From: Pacificoceanicola onchidii
GTDB lineage: Bacteria > Pseudomonadota > Alphaproteobacteria > Rhodobacterales > Rhodobacteraceae
DNA: 64,000 bases
Assembly (NCBI RefSeq): GCF_004804335.1
Contig: NZ_SRXY01000003.1
Location: 62,001-126,000, forward strand
Reading direction: 5' to 3'
Positions 10,688-18,788 of the stretch are shown here, in pieces. A program made the position numbers and the translations under genes. Position 1 is the first letter of the stretch, and every line of letters begins with the position of its first letter. The notes under the pieces are model-generated. The model saw only the letters and a program-made list of their open reading frames with translations. It was not told where the DNA came from and made no database searches.

Positions 10688-10692
10688 ATTTG

Positions 10693-11352
10693 TCACAGCA
10701 ACCCGTGCTTTTCCGCGTACCGAAGCAGATCGTCTGGCGCGTCCTTTTGAAGGCTTTCCGCGGCCTCGCTGATCACCTCGGCGGGCCAATCCCACCAGGC
10801 GAGTCTGTTCAGGATTGCGACTTCTCTTTCGGGATAGCGTTGACGGATGACCTGCGCCGGATTGCCAGCCACAACCGCATAGTCCGGGATTTTGCCGCGC
10901 ACCACCGCGCCCGCGCCGACAATCACACCATTGCCAATTTGCGCCCCGGGCAGCACCAGCGCGCCGTATCCCAGCCAGACATCGTTGCCGATGACGGTAT
11001 CGCGCTGGTCCGGTTGATAGCCGACCATGGTGTCTGGATCGAACACCGGGAACGGAAAGGTGCTTGGCCCGCGCGTCGCGTGATTGGCCGAAGCGGTGAT
11101 GAAACGCACGCCGTGGGCGATCTGGCAGAACTTGCCGATCTTCAGGGTCTCCTGGCTGAAAGGAAACAGGTAAGGCGCAAGATGCCCGGCCCAATCGCCG
11201 ACTTCGCCAAAATCGCTGGCGTAGGTATATTCACCGATTTCCATCCGGGGATGATCAATGACCGCCCTGAGGAACACCGTGCCGGGATGCGCGGTGCCGT
11301 CGGGCAGGGTGATGGGATGCGTCTGCTGCGCAGAGGGGAGTTTGAAGGGCAT
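10693..11352 (-). CDS. CatB-like hexapeptide O-acetyltransferase
   Basis: A 219-aa left-handed beta-helix acyltransferase of the xenobiotic/CatB family. Hexapeptide repeats run through IGKFCQIAHGVRF and IGNDVWLGYGALVLPGAQIGNG; the catalytic His is in ITASANHATRG, and VVAGNPAQVIR is the usual end of the coil domain. The family acetylates chloramphenicol, streptogramins or unknown hydroxyl acceptors using acetyl-CoA. AGGAGG directly before ATG 11352 settles the start. The gene stands alone facing SulP. A true antibiotic resistance role is not implied; many chromosomal members have unknown substrates. Confidence 0.85.
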   Translation of the reverse strand: MPFKLPSAQQTHPITLPDGTAHPGTVFLRAVIDHPRMEIGEYTYASDFGEVGDWAGHLAPYLFPFSQETLKIGKFCQIAHGVRFITASANHATRGPSTFPFPVFDPDTMVGYQPDQRDTVIGNDVWLGYGALVLPGAQIGNGVIVGAGAVVRGKIPDYAVVAGNPAQVIRQRYPEREVAILNRLAWWDWPAEVISEAAESLQKDAPDDLLRYAEKHGLL

Positions 11353-11609
11353 GGGGCCTCCTTTGAAAACTGGGGATCGTCAGGATTTCAAAGGGTCAGG
11401 TCCATGTCGGCCTCCATCGGTTGCCGTGCCAGAATAGCAGAAGATGGATCGGCAGGCGAGGGGCGCCGGGCGCACTGTTTCGGCCTTGCCGAAAAGCGCC
11501 CGCCCGCGGCCCCGTCTCGCTGCCAGGAATGTCCAAAGGTGTGGCGTCGGCACTTTCGCGGGCTAAAGTGCGACCTTGTCACCAGCGGAAAAGCCGGGGC
11601 TTTTTCGGC

Positions 11610-12215
11610 CTACTCCCCCGGCCGTTTCAGCGCCAGAGTTTCGCGCACAACCGTATAATCGCGATACCCCATGCGGCTCAGCGGGTTGAACTTCAGCACG
11701 TCAAACATGCCATCGGTCATGCAATCGTCCCGCATGTGAATGCCGGTCACCTCGCCGAAGACCGCAAAATTCGATGCGCCCTCAAGCTCAATGATCTGCG
11801 TGACCTTGCATTCCAGATTGGCCGGTGCGTTGGCCACCCGTGCGCAGTCAATTGTCTCGCAGGCGGCTTTTTCGATTCCGGCTTCGGCAAATTCGTCCAC
11901 ACCCGCGTCAAAGAACGCCGAGGTCGCGTTCATCGCGTCGCGCATGGCAAATTCCACAACATTCACGCAAAACACGCCGGTTTCGCGGATCTGCGCCACG
12001 CTGTCCTTGGTGTCGCCCCGGTCGGGCTTGGACGCGGTGGAGGCAAACATCACCTGAGGCGGCACATAGGCCACGGCGTTGAAGAAACTGTAGGGGGCGA
12101 GATTGTCCCGCCCGTTCGTGCCGCGCGTCGAAATCCAGCCAATGGGGCGGGGGGTGACAATGGCGTTGAACGGGTTGTGAGGCAGGCCGTGGCCGTCTTC
12201 GGGGCGGTAGAACAT
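11610..12215 (-). CDS. Flavin reductase-like FMN-binding protein
   Basis: A 201-aa protein of the flavin reductase-like domain family (DIM6/NTAB, flavoredoxin type). Visible features are the N-terminal PFNAIVTPRPIGWISTRG, NLAPYSFFNAVAYVPPQVMF that lines the FMN pocket, and NVVEFAMRDAMNATS. Members bind FMN and reduce it or act as flavin-dependent oxidoreductase partners. AGGAG about 6 bases before ATG 12215 supports this start over longer upstream frames. It is divergent from the GNAT gene at 12297, about 80 bases apart, so the two probably share a promoter region. Partner monooxygenase is not visible. Confidence 0.87.
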   Translation of the reverse strand: MFYRPEDGHGLPHNPFNAIVTPRPIGWISTRGTNGRDNLAPYSFFNAVAYVPPQVMFASTASKPDRGDTKDSVAQIRETGVFCVNVVEFAMRDAMNATSAFFDAGVDEFAEAGIEKAACETIDCARVANAPANLECKVTQIIELEGASNFAVFGEVTGIHMRDDCMTDGMFDVLKFNPLSRMGYRDYTVVRETLALKRPGE

Positions 12216-12296
12216 GGGTAACTCCTGAGGGGCGTTGTTTGCGCAGCGCTTTTCGCCGTGATACGCGCAATCCGAACGGAATGCACGAGGCCCGAA

Positions 12297-12791
12297 GTGT
12301 TCACCCTCGCACAGGAAAAGCCGCAGGATTGGTGGGAGGTCGAGGCCTTGTTCGACCACTGTTTCGCGCCCGGCCGTGCGGCGCTCAGCTCCTATCGTCT
12401 GCGCGAGGACGTGGATCCCGTGCAAAGCCTGTGTTTTGTCGCGCGTGACGAGGGCGGCTTTGTCGGGGGTGCGATCCGGTTCTGGCCTGTGCGCATCGGT
12501 GAGGCGGAGGTCCTGCTGCTCGGCCCGATTGCCGTACACCCCACCGCGCAGGGCGAGGGGCTGGGCGGTGCGCTGATCCGCGACACCATCGCCCGCGCCA
12601 CCGAACAGGGCTTTGCCCGCATCCTGCTGGTCGGGGACGCGCCCTATTATGCGCGTTTCGGCTTTGAGCGCCTGACCGGGGTGATCATGCCGCCGCCCAC
12701 CAACCCGGACCGTGTTCTGGGTCTCGCTTTGCAGGCGGGTGCCTGGGACGGAATAACCGGCGAAGTCACAAGGATTCCTCAAAAGGGTTGA
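12297..12791 (+). CDS. GNAT family N-acetyltransferase
   Basis: A 164-aa protein of the GNAT fold related to YhbS-type acetyltransferases. The acetyl-CoA motif A is LLGPIAVHPTAQGEGLGGALI, and the C-terminal part has LVGDAPYYARFGFERL, characteristic of the YhbS group. GTG 12297 has GAGG six bases upstream; another GTG at 12258 would add 13 residues with no better site. Substrate is unknown. It is read divergently from the flavin reductase gene and ends 56 bases before the EcsC gene. Confidence 0.85.
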   Translation: MFTLAQEKPQDWWEVEALFDHCFAPGRAALSSYRLREDVDPVQSLCFVARDEGGFVGGAIRFWPVRIGEAEVLLLGPIAVHPTAQGEGLGGALIRDTIARATEQGFARILLVGDAPYYARFGFERLTGVIMPPPTNPDRVLGLALQAGAWDGITGEVTRIPQKG

Positions 12792-12847
12792 AATATCACC
12801 AAAGGTTTACCAGCTATTAGCGAGTGGGGCGTTATGAGGGTTACGGA

Positions 12848-13600
12848 ATGGAAAACTCCGATCTGGTTCAGGAAACGGTAGACGTCGAAAAGGCGATTGC
12901 CGATCTGGCTGCGCGCTACACGGCGGCGGGAAACTTTGGCGTTCAGGTTTTGAACGTGCTCAACTGGCCCGCTGAGAGCCTGATAGAACGGCTGCCGGAA
13001 AACGCGCGCGCCAAGCTGGAGACCGCCACGGTACGCGGGCTTGAGGCGGCGATGAGCGCGGCCTCCGGGACACGCAGCCTCATCAAGGATCAAAAAAACT
13101 GGGTGAACACCGCCACCACCACCGCCGTTGGCGTTGTTGGGGGTCTGGGTGGTCTGACCACGGCGCTGGCGGAACTGCCGGTGACCGTGACCATGCTCAT
13201 GCGCTCGGTGCAGGCAGTTGCGGCCGAGCATGGCTTTGACCCGGATGAAGAGCAGACGCGCAAGGATGCACTGCTTGTCTTTGCCGCCGCCGGACCTTTG
13301 GTGCAGGGCAAAACCCCGGATCTTACCTTCCTGTCTTCGCGGGTCACACTGACCGGCGTCAATGTCTATGTCGGCATTGGCCTGATCGCGCCGCGCCTTG
13401 CGCTGGTGCTGGGCCGCAAACTTGCCGCGCAGACGATTCCCGTCATCGGGGCGGCCACGGCGGCGGCGACGAACTACTCCTATTCCGGCTATTATCAGGA
13501 AATGGCGGCGGTGGTCTTTGGCCTGCGCGCCCTGTCCGAACAGACCGGCACGCCGTTCGAGGAACTGGTCGAGATGCTTTCGGCAAGACTCGAAGACTAA
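12848..13600 (+). CDS. EcsC family protein
   Basis: A 250-aa protein of the EcsC family (named after a Bacillus ABC-transporter-linked protein of unknown role). It has an amphipathic N-terminal part, then two Gly/Ala-rich hydrophobic stretches (TTTAVGVVGGLGGLTTALAELP and the VNVYVGIGLIAPRLALVLG region) and AAATNYSYSGYYQEMAAVVFGLRALS, matching the family. ATG 12848 has GAGGG 7 bases upstream; a longer frame from 12824 reads through that site. No ABC transporter lies next to it. A long inverted repeat begins immediately after its stop. Confidence 0.83.
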   Translation: MENSDLVQETVDVEKAIADLAARYTAAGNFGVQVLNVLNWPAESLIERLPENARAKLETATVRGLEAAMSAASGTRSLIKDQKNWVNTATTTAVGVVGGLGGLTTALAELPVTVTMLMRSVQAVAAEHGFDPDEEQTRKDALLVFAAAGPLVQGKTPDLTFLSSRVTLTGVNVYVGIGLIAPRLALVLGRKLAAQTIPVIGAATAAATNYSYSGYYQEMAAVVFGLRALSEQTGTPFEELVEMLSARLED

Positions 13601-13698
13601 AGCGTTTCGAGATAAATTTGAGTCAATGGATCGCCAATGCCTTGAGAGCGCCCATGGCGCGGCAGAGTATTGGCGATTCAGACTTTTCTCGAAACGCT
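13601..13698. repeat. 98-bp imperfect inverted repeat (AGCGTTTCGA element)
   Basis: AGCGTTTCGAGA at 13601-13612 and TCGCCAAT at 13631-13638 are mirrored by ATTGGCGA at 13669-13676 and TCTCGAAACGCT at 13687-13698. The arms are perfect at both ends and imperfect between, around a loop of about 30 bases. It starts right after the EcsC stop codon. It looks like an extragenic palindromic or MITE-like unit; it could also fold in the transcript and protect its 3' end. A small GCGG-A6-CCGC hairpin follows at 13703-13716. Confidence 0.7.
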
Positions 13699-13756
13699 AT
13701 AAGCGGAAAAAACCGCCTTTTCCGAAAACTGTTCAGAAAGTTTTAGGAGATTTTGC

Positions 13757-13940
13757 CTAACGTGATCGGTGAAGGGGCGGTTTGCGCCGCTCCCTGATCG
13801 GTCCGATGGGAAACTGACCCGGGATGTGTGATGGACCCGCACACATTTGCCGAGGAATGCCATCGCAGGCCTGAAAACTGCGCAGAACGCGCGGGATAAG
13901 TGCCAAAGGCCAGAAGGCCAAGGTACAGCCAGACGTCACA
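13757..13940 (+). ncRNA. ssrS: Probable 6S RNA
   Basis: 6S RNA binds housekeeping RNA polymerase by imitating an open promoter. Two blocks match those I remember from E. coli 6S: GCCTGAAAACTGCG at 13869-13882 (one difference) and CAAGGTACAGCC at 13919-13930, in the same order and nearly the same distance, with a small hairpin (GGCC-AGAA-GGCC) between them as in the 3' side of the central bubble. On the 5' side CCCTGATCGGTCCGAT resembles the 5' bubble strand. CGATGG pairs with CCATCG, and ATGTGTG with CACACAT forms the apical helix. A perfect terminator follows at 13948. No protein frame fits this stretch. Ends are approximate and the closing stem is weak. Confidence 0.5.
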
Positions 13941-13947
13941 GTCTTTG

Positions 13948-13986
13948 CGCCCGGCCAAAGGAAAAAATCCGAGGCCGGGCGTTTTT
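13948..13986 (+). terminator. Terminator after the 6S-like RNA
   Basis: A perfect 9-bp stem, CGCCCGGCC with GGCCGGGCG, around an A-rich 16-base loop, followed by TTTTT. It points along the plus strand although the next gene is on minus, so it must end a plus-strand transcript that starts after the EcsC gene. Confidence 0.85.
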
Positions 13987-14012
13987 CGTTCAGGTAAGCG
14001 CCCTCAGCGCCA

Positions 14013-16265
14013 TCAGGTCACGGCCCAGCCGTTGTTGCGCAGGTGCTCCATCACCACGCCGCGCATGTTCTGCTCGCCCAGGTCGCGCGCTGCGTGCAGC
14101 GCTTTGCGAACTTCCCCCAGATCGGTCTTCATCAGGATGGACTTGACCGGCCCGATGGAGGCGGGACGCATGGACAGCGTGCGAAAACCGATGGCCGCAA
14201 GGCAGAGCGCCTCAACCGGACGTCCCGCGTCTTCGCCGCAGAAGCTCAGCCGCGTGCCGGACACGGTGCAGCGCCCGACAATGCCTTCAAGGAAGTTCAG
14301 GAACGACGCGTTCAGCGTGTCATACCGCCGGCGCACCCGCTCGTTTTCCCGATCCGCGGCATAGAAAAACTGCTTCAGATCGTTGCCCCCGATAGAGAGG
14401 AACTCGACCTCCGAGAAGAACCGCTTGGAGGCAAAGGCAAGGCTGGGGGTCTCCAGCATCGCGCCAACCTCAAGACGCGAGGGCACCGGATGGCCAAGCC
14501 GCTCCTCGCGGGCCAGCACCTTGTCCATCTCCGCGCGGGCATCCGCAAACTCGGAATCCTCGGCGACAAACGGGAACATGATCGAAAGCGGGCGGCCGTT
14601 GGCGGCCCGGATCAGCGCCTGAAGCTGCATGCGCAGCACGCCGGGTTTGTCGAGCCCCACGCGAATCGCGCGCCAGCCAAGCGCCGGGTTGGGCTCGTCC
14701 TGCGGCTTCATGTAGGGCAGCACCTTGTCGGAGCCGATGTCGAGCGTCCGGAACACCACCCGCTTGCCCTTGGCCGCATCCAACACGCGGGCGTAGATAT
14801 TGGCCAGTTCGGTGCGGCGCGGCATCTGGTTTCGCACGAGGAACTGCAGTTCGGTCCGGAACAGGCCCACACCTTCCGCGCCAGAGCTTTCCAGCGACGG
14901 CAGATCCGCCATCAGTCCCGCGTTCATGTGCAATTCGATGCGCTGGCCGTCTTTCGTCACACAGGCGGTATCGCGGATCGAGGCATAGCGCTCCTGCGCC
15001 TCGGCCTGCATCGCCATCTTGTCGCGGAAGGCGGTGGCCACCGTGTCGTCCGGGCGCAGGTGCACGATGCCCTGATCGCCATCCACCATGATGTGATCGC
15101 CATTCAGCGCCTCGTTGGTGATGCGATTGGCGTGAATGACCAGCGGGATCGCCAGCGCGCGCGCAACAATCGCCGCATGGCTGCCAACGGAGCCTTCTTC
15201 GAGCACGATGCCCTTGAGCGAGCGACCGTATTCCAAAAGCTCGCCGGGGCCGATGTTGCGGGCGATCAGGATCGGATCGCCGGGCATGTCGCTGCCGGTT
15301 TCGCGGCCTTGCCCCGTCAGGATCCGCAACAGGCGGTTCGACAAGTCATCCAGATCGTGCAGCCGCTCGCGCAGGTAGGCGTCCGCCACCTGGCTCATGC
15401 GCGCCCGCGCCTGGGATTGTTCTTTCTCGACAGCGGCTTCGGCTGAGAGGCCCCGGTCGATGTCCTCTTCCATGCGGCGCATCCAGCCCTTGGAATTGGC
15501 GAACATGCGGTAGGCTTCGAGCACCTGCACCTCTTCGCCGTCGCTGTTGGCCCCGGCGAGCATCTGATCGACGCTGATGCGCAGATCGTCGACCGCCTTG
15601 CGCAGTCTTTCGCGTTCCTTTTCCGGGTCGTCGGCGACAAGGTTGGTCACCACAACGCGCGGCTCGTGCAGCCACACGCTGCCCATGGCGGTGCCTTCCT
15701 GCCCGGTGGAGCCCCGGAGCATCACCGGCTGGGTGTGGCGGGCAGAGAGCGCCGCGCCTTCGCCAACAAAGGCGCCCAGTTCCGTCATCTCGGCCAGCAC
15801 CATGGCCACCACTTCGAGCGCGTAAACTTCGTCGGCGCTGAACTCGCGCGCCTGTTTCGACTGGACCACAAGCACGCCGAGCTTCTCGCCAAGGCGCTGG
15901 ATCGGCACGCCGAGAAAGCTGGAATAGATCTCCTCGCCGGTCTCCGGCATGTAGCGGAACCCGGGTGCGGAGGGCGCATCGGCCGCGTTTACCGTCTTGC
16001 CGGTGCGCGCCACGCGGCCCACCAGACCTTCGCCCAGCTTCATCCGGGTTTCATGCACCGCCTCGGGGTTCAGACCCTGTGTGGCGCAGAGTTCCAGCGT
16101 CTCCGTATCGCGGAACAGATAGATCGAGCACACCTCGGTGCCCATGCTGTCCGCGGTCAGATGGGTGATCTTGTCAAGCCGTTCCTGGCCCGCGGCCTGT
16201 TCGGCCATGGTGTCCCGCAGCCGCCCGAGCAGCTTGCGGCTTTCGCTTTCTAGACCGTCTGCCAT
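14013..16265 (-). CDS. ptsP: Phosphoenolpyruvate-protein phosphotransferase PtsP (EI-Ntr)
   Basis: First enzyme of the nitrogen-related PTS; it autophosphorylates from PEP and passes phosphate to NPr. The 750-aa protein has an N-terminal GAF domain (about residues 20-160, with GEGLVGRVARTGKTV), a swivelling domain with the phosphorylated His363 in GSVGSHAAIVARALAIP, and a C-terminal TIM-barrel PEP-binding domain with LFRTELQFLVRNQMP, SIGGNDLKQFFYA and the FCGED catalytic cysteine motif. ATG 16265 is preceded by GAGGG at 8 bases. GAF sensing of glutamine is known in alphaproteobacterial relatives. lysC lies upstream on the same strand, a frequent alphaproteobacterial neighbourhood, here separated by two extra genes. 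Confidence 0.95.
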   Translation of the reverse strand: MADGLESESRKLLGRLRDTMAEQAAGQERLDKITHLTADSMGTEVCSIYLFRDTETLELCATQGLNPEAVHETRMKLGEGLVGRVARTGKTVNAADAPSAPGFRYMPETGEEIYSSFLGVPIQRLGEKLGVLVVQSKQAREFSADEVYALEVVAMVLAEMTELGAFVGEGAALSARHTQPVMLRGSTGQEGTAMGSVWLHEPRVVVTNLVADDPEKERERLRKAVDDLRISVDQMLAGANSDGEEVQVLEAYRMFANSKGWMRRMEEDIDRGLSAEAAVEKEQSQARARMSQVADAYLRERLHDLDDLSNRLLRILTGQGRETGSDMPGDPILIARNIGPGELLEYGRSLKGIVLEEGSVGSHAAIVARALAIPLVIHANRITNEALNGDHIMVDGDQGIVHLRPDDTVATAFRDKMAMQAEAQERYASIRDTACVTKDGQRIELHMNAGLMADLPSLESSGAEGVGLFRTELQFLVRNQMPRRTELANIYARVLDAAKGKRVVFRTLDIGSDKVLPYMKPQDEPNPALGWRAIRVGLDKPGVLRMQLQALIRAANGRPLSIMFPFVAEDSEFADARAEMDKVLAREERLGHPVPSRLEVGAMLETPSLAFASKRFFSEVEFLSIGGNDLKQFFYAADRENERVRRRYDTLNASFLNFLEGIVGRCTVSGTRLSFCGEDAGRPVEALCLAAIGFRTLSMRPASIGPVKSILMKTDLGEVRKALHAARDLGEQNMRGVVMEHLRNNGWAVT

Positions 16266-16358
16266 TCCCTCATCCCTCATGCGGGTTCGACTGTCAGGTA
16301 TAGGCGAGTTGGCGCGGTTAAGGAAACATGCATTTGGGGGAAACCCTTTGTTTTGCGG

Positions 16359-17138
16359 TCATTTGCACAGCCTTTGGGCGGGTCCGGCCGGTGCTTTGTT
16401 CCTCGGCAGGATATGCCGCAGCGCGGCAAGCCGGTCGGGAATCGTCTGCTCCATGTAGCGCTTGACCGAAGGCGGCAGGCGGGCCGGGTGCGTCATCAGC
16501 GTGTAAGCAATCAGCGCAGTTTCGGCGAGATCCTCCTGGCCGGGGTTTTCGGCGGCATAACCCGTGGCAAAGCCCTTGTCGGATTGTTGCGCCTGCCGCC
16601 ACCGGCGGCTTTTGGCGTGCGGGATGTCGAGCGTGGCATGGACGCTTTCGTGAAAGACCGTCTCGTCCAGATCATGGGTGCCAAGGCGCTTTTTCACGTT
16701 GCGGTCATAGACCACAAAGAACCGCCCCTGATCTTCGGAATTGGCGGTGTGATTGCCGGTGTTGACCACCACGTGATCCAGTTTGGTTCGCATCGGCGTC
16801 GGCAAGCGGCCCACGGAGCGCGCCACCGGATGCACCGTATCCAGCGCCTTTGTCTCGCTGCGGAACCTCGGGTCTGCCCAGAATTCCAGGCGGCGGCCAT
16901 CGGTGTAGCGGGCCTCGAAGACAAACACATCATCGGCAAAAAGCCGGGAGCGGCTTTTGTGCGGCATCTCGCGCCGGTCCCGACCCAGGAGGCGCAGACA
17001 GATCAGCGCCGAAGGATCGCTGGTGCGGATGTAGTCGATGTCATTGGAGGTGACGGAAGAATAGAACGGCGGCGCCGCAATGGCAGGGGACAGCGCGCCA
17101 AAACTCAACGCAAGGGCAAGGGGCAAAACTTTGTACAC
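16359..17138 (-). CDS. Secreted HExxH-motif putative metallopeptidase
   Basis: A 259-aa exported protein with a signal peptide (MYKVLPLALALSFGALSPAIAA). The sequence FHESVHATLD contains a zincin-type HExxH motif with His163 and His167, and a downstream acidic segment NPGQEDLAETALIAY could supply the third ligand. No transmembrane segment is seen after the signal, so the product should be periplasmic or secreted. I do not recognise a named peptidase family and the catalytic claim rests on the motif alone. It lies between lysC and ptsP with a 38-codon secreted peptide gene just upstream on the same strand. Confidence 0.7.
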   Translation of the reverse strand: MYKVLPLALALSFGALSPAIAAPPFYSSVTSNDIDYIRTSDPSALICLRLLGRDRREMPHKSRSRLFADDVFVFEARYTDGRRLEFWADPRFRSETKALDTVHPVARSVGRLPTPMRTKLDHVVVNTGNHTANSEDQGRFFVVYDRNVKKRLGTHDLDETVFHESVHATLDIPHAKSRRWRQAQQSDKGFATGYAAENPGQEDLAETALIAYTLMTHPARLPPSVKRYMEQTIPDRLAALRHILPRNKAPAGPAQRLCK

Positions 17139-17205
17139 CGACTGTACTCCATCACCGGGAACCGTCCCTGTAGAGATGGCAGTCCTCTATCCAAAGCACA
17201 ACAGA

Positions 17206-17224
17206 AAATTCCCGTTAAACGGGA
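17206..17224 (-). terminator. Terminator after the small secreted peptide gene
   Basis: A 19-base perfect palindrome, ATTCCCGTT-A-AACGGGAAT, followed on the minus strand by a T-rich TTTCTGTT. It ends 13 bases after the small gene's stop and before the metallopeptidase gene. Confidence 0.6.
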
Positions 17225-17236
17225 ATCATCTTGACC

Positions 17237-17353
17237 TTACGGCACAGAGAACAGCGCGCAGTCCGATGCCTCCAGCGTGCCGGAGATCGTGATGGCGTAG
17301 CTCGTTGTGGCAAGACCCATCAGGGATGAAAATGTGACCAGTTTCAGTATCAT
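17237..17353 (-). CDS. 38-aa secreted peptide
   Basis: ATG at 17353 runs 38 codons to TAA at 17237-17239. The product starts MILKLVTFSSLMGLATTSYA, a clean signal peptide with an SYA cleavage site, leaving an 18-residue mature peptide ITISGTLEASDCALFSVP with one cysteine. GAGGAG is placed about 7 bases before the ATG on the minus strand, and separate terminators flank the gene on both sides (lysC terminator upstream, palindrome at 17206 downstream), which argues that it is a real transcription unit. I do not recognise it. It could be a bacteriocin-like, signalling or lipoprotein-like peptide; none of these is shown by the sequence. Confidence 0.55.
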   Translation of the reverse strand: MILKLVTFSSLMGLATTSYAITISGTLEASDCALFSVP

Positions 17354-17382
17354 GTCGCGCACTCCTCACCTGCTGCATGAAG

Positions 17383-17412
17383 AAAAGGCGGCCCGGAAAG
17401 AGCCGCCCGTTC
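17383..17412 (-). terminator. lysC terminator
   Basis: On the minus strand GGCGGC and GCCGCC form a stem around a nine-base loop and are followed by TTTTCTT, about 40 bases after the lysC stop. Confidence 0.75.
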
Positions 17413-17453
17413 CAGGGTGATACGTGCGAAGGCCGTAGGCCCGTCGCTGAAAT

Positions 17454-18692
17454 TCAGGCAACCTTGTCGAGATCAAACGCGTCGTGCAGCGCCTGCACCG
17501 CAAGCTCCATGTACTTGCGCTCGACCAGTACGGAGATCTTGATTTCCGAGGTGGTGATGACCTTGATGTTGATGCCTTCATTGGCCAGCACGCGGAACAT
17601 CTTGGCGGCCACGCCTGACTGGCTGCGCATGCCGATGCCCACAACGGACACCTTGCACACGCTCTCGTCGGCGATGATCGAATGGAAGTTGATGTCGCCG
17701 GCTTCCTTGGCCGCTTCCATCGCCTGCTCTGCGCGCGCCACCTGGTTGGTGGGGCAGGAGAAGGTCATGTCCGTGCGGCCCTCGTCCGAGATGTTCTGCA
17801 CGATCATGTCGACGTTCACACCGGCGTCGGCCAGCGGGGTGAAGATCGCCGAGGCAATGCCCGGACGGTCGGCGACGGAGACGAGGGTCATTTTCGCCTC
17901 GTCGCGGGAATGGGCCACACCGGCCACAACGTTGCTTTCCATGATGTCCTCCTCGTCGCAGACCAACGTGCCTGCTTCGTCAGATTGTTCCTCGAAACTG
18001 CTCAGAACCCGCAGCTTCACCTTGTAGCGCATGGCGAGTTCCACCGAACGCGTCTGCAAGACCTTCGCACCCAGCGAGGCCAGTTCAAGCATCTCTTCAA
18101 AGGCGATGCGGTCCAGTTTGCGGGCCTTCTCGCAGATGCGCGGGTCGGTCGTGTAAACGCCGTCCACATCCGTATAAATGTCGCAGCGCTCCGCACCGAA
18201 GGCGGCGGCAAAGGCCACGGCGGTGGTGTCAGAGCCACCCCGGCCCAGCGTGGTGATCCGGCCTTCTTCGCTGATGCCCTGGAAGCCTGCGACCACGGCA
18301 ACTTTCATGCCTTCGTCGAACTTGGCAGTGATGTTGTCCGTCGGGATCTCTTCGATCCGGGCGTTGGCGTGGGCGTTGGTCGTCTTGACCGGCACCTGCC
18401 AGCCCTGCCAGCTGCGCGCGGGCACGTCCATTTCCTGCAAGGTCAGCGCCATGAGGCCCGCCGTCACGTTCTCACCCGAAGAGACAACCGCGTCATACTC
18501 GCGCGCGTCGAACAGCGGCGAGGTTTCCTCGACATAGCCCACAAGCTTGTTAGTCTCGCCCGACATGGCAGAGACGATGACGATGACGTCATAGCCTTTG
18601 GCGACTTCGACCCCGACACGCTTGGCAGCGCGGCGGATGCGATCCAGCGTGGCAACAGACGTGCCACCGAATTTCATCACTAGGACGGGCAT
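17454..18692 (-). CDS. lysC: Aspartate kinase
   Basis: Phosphorylates aspartate, the first step to lysine, threonine, methionine and diaminopimelate. The 412-aa protein starts MPVLVMKFGGTSVA, the nucleotide-binding signature of the aspartokinase fold, and has GFQGISEEGRITTLGRGGSDTT and DVDGVYTTDPRI. Two C-terminal ACT domains (from about residue 265) contain VADRPGIASAIFTPLADAGVNVDMI and GIGMRSQSGVAAKMFRVLANEG, the feedback-inhibition sites. Length and layout match the single-gene LysC of Rhodobacteraceae. Own terminator at 17383. Confidence 0.97.
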   Translation of the reverse strand: MPVLVMKFGGTSVATLDRIRRAAKRVGVEVAKGYDVIVIVSAMSGETNKLVGYVEETSPLFDAREYDAVVSSGENVTAGLMALTLQEMDVPARSWQGWQVPVKTTNAHANARIEEIPTDNITAKFDEGMKVAVVAGFQGISEEGRITTLGRGGSDTTAVAFAAAFGAERCDIYTDVDGVYTTDPRICEKARKLDRIAFEEMLELASLGAKVLQTRSVELAMRYKVKLRVLSSFEEQSDEAGTLVCDEEDIMESNVVAGVAHSRDEAKMTLVSVADRPGIASAIFTPLADAGVNVDMIVQNISDEGRTDMTFSCPTNQVARAEQAMEAAKEAGDINFHSIIADESVCKVSVVGIGMRSQSGVAAKMFRVLANEGINIKVITTSEIKISVLVERKYMELAVQALHDAFDLDKVA

Positions 18693-18788
18693 ACGGATCC
18701 CCCCGGAATTGCGTTGCGCGCGGGTTTAGGCGGGGTTGGCCCAAAGAGCAAGGTGTCAATCGCAGATGGGACGATCTGCGCGGGGGGC

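Noticed and set aside
10693-11352. Chloramphenicol resistance gene
   Set aside because: The CatB-like fold is clear, but many chromosomal members acetylate unknown substrates and no resistance context is present.
11388-11582. A 64-codon frame on the minus strand between the acetyltransferase and flavin reductase genes
   Set aside because: Arg-rich, low-complexity product with no good start; the gap is better read as intergenic.
17139-17453. Leader or riboswitch for lysC
   Set aside because: The structured part lies downstream of lysC on its own strand; it is a terminator plus a separate small gene.
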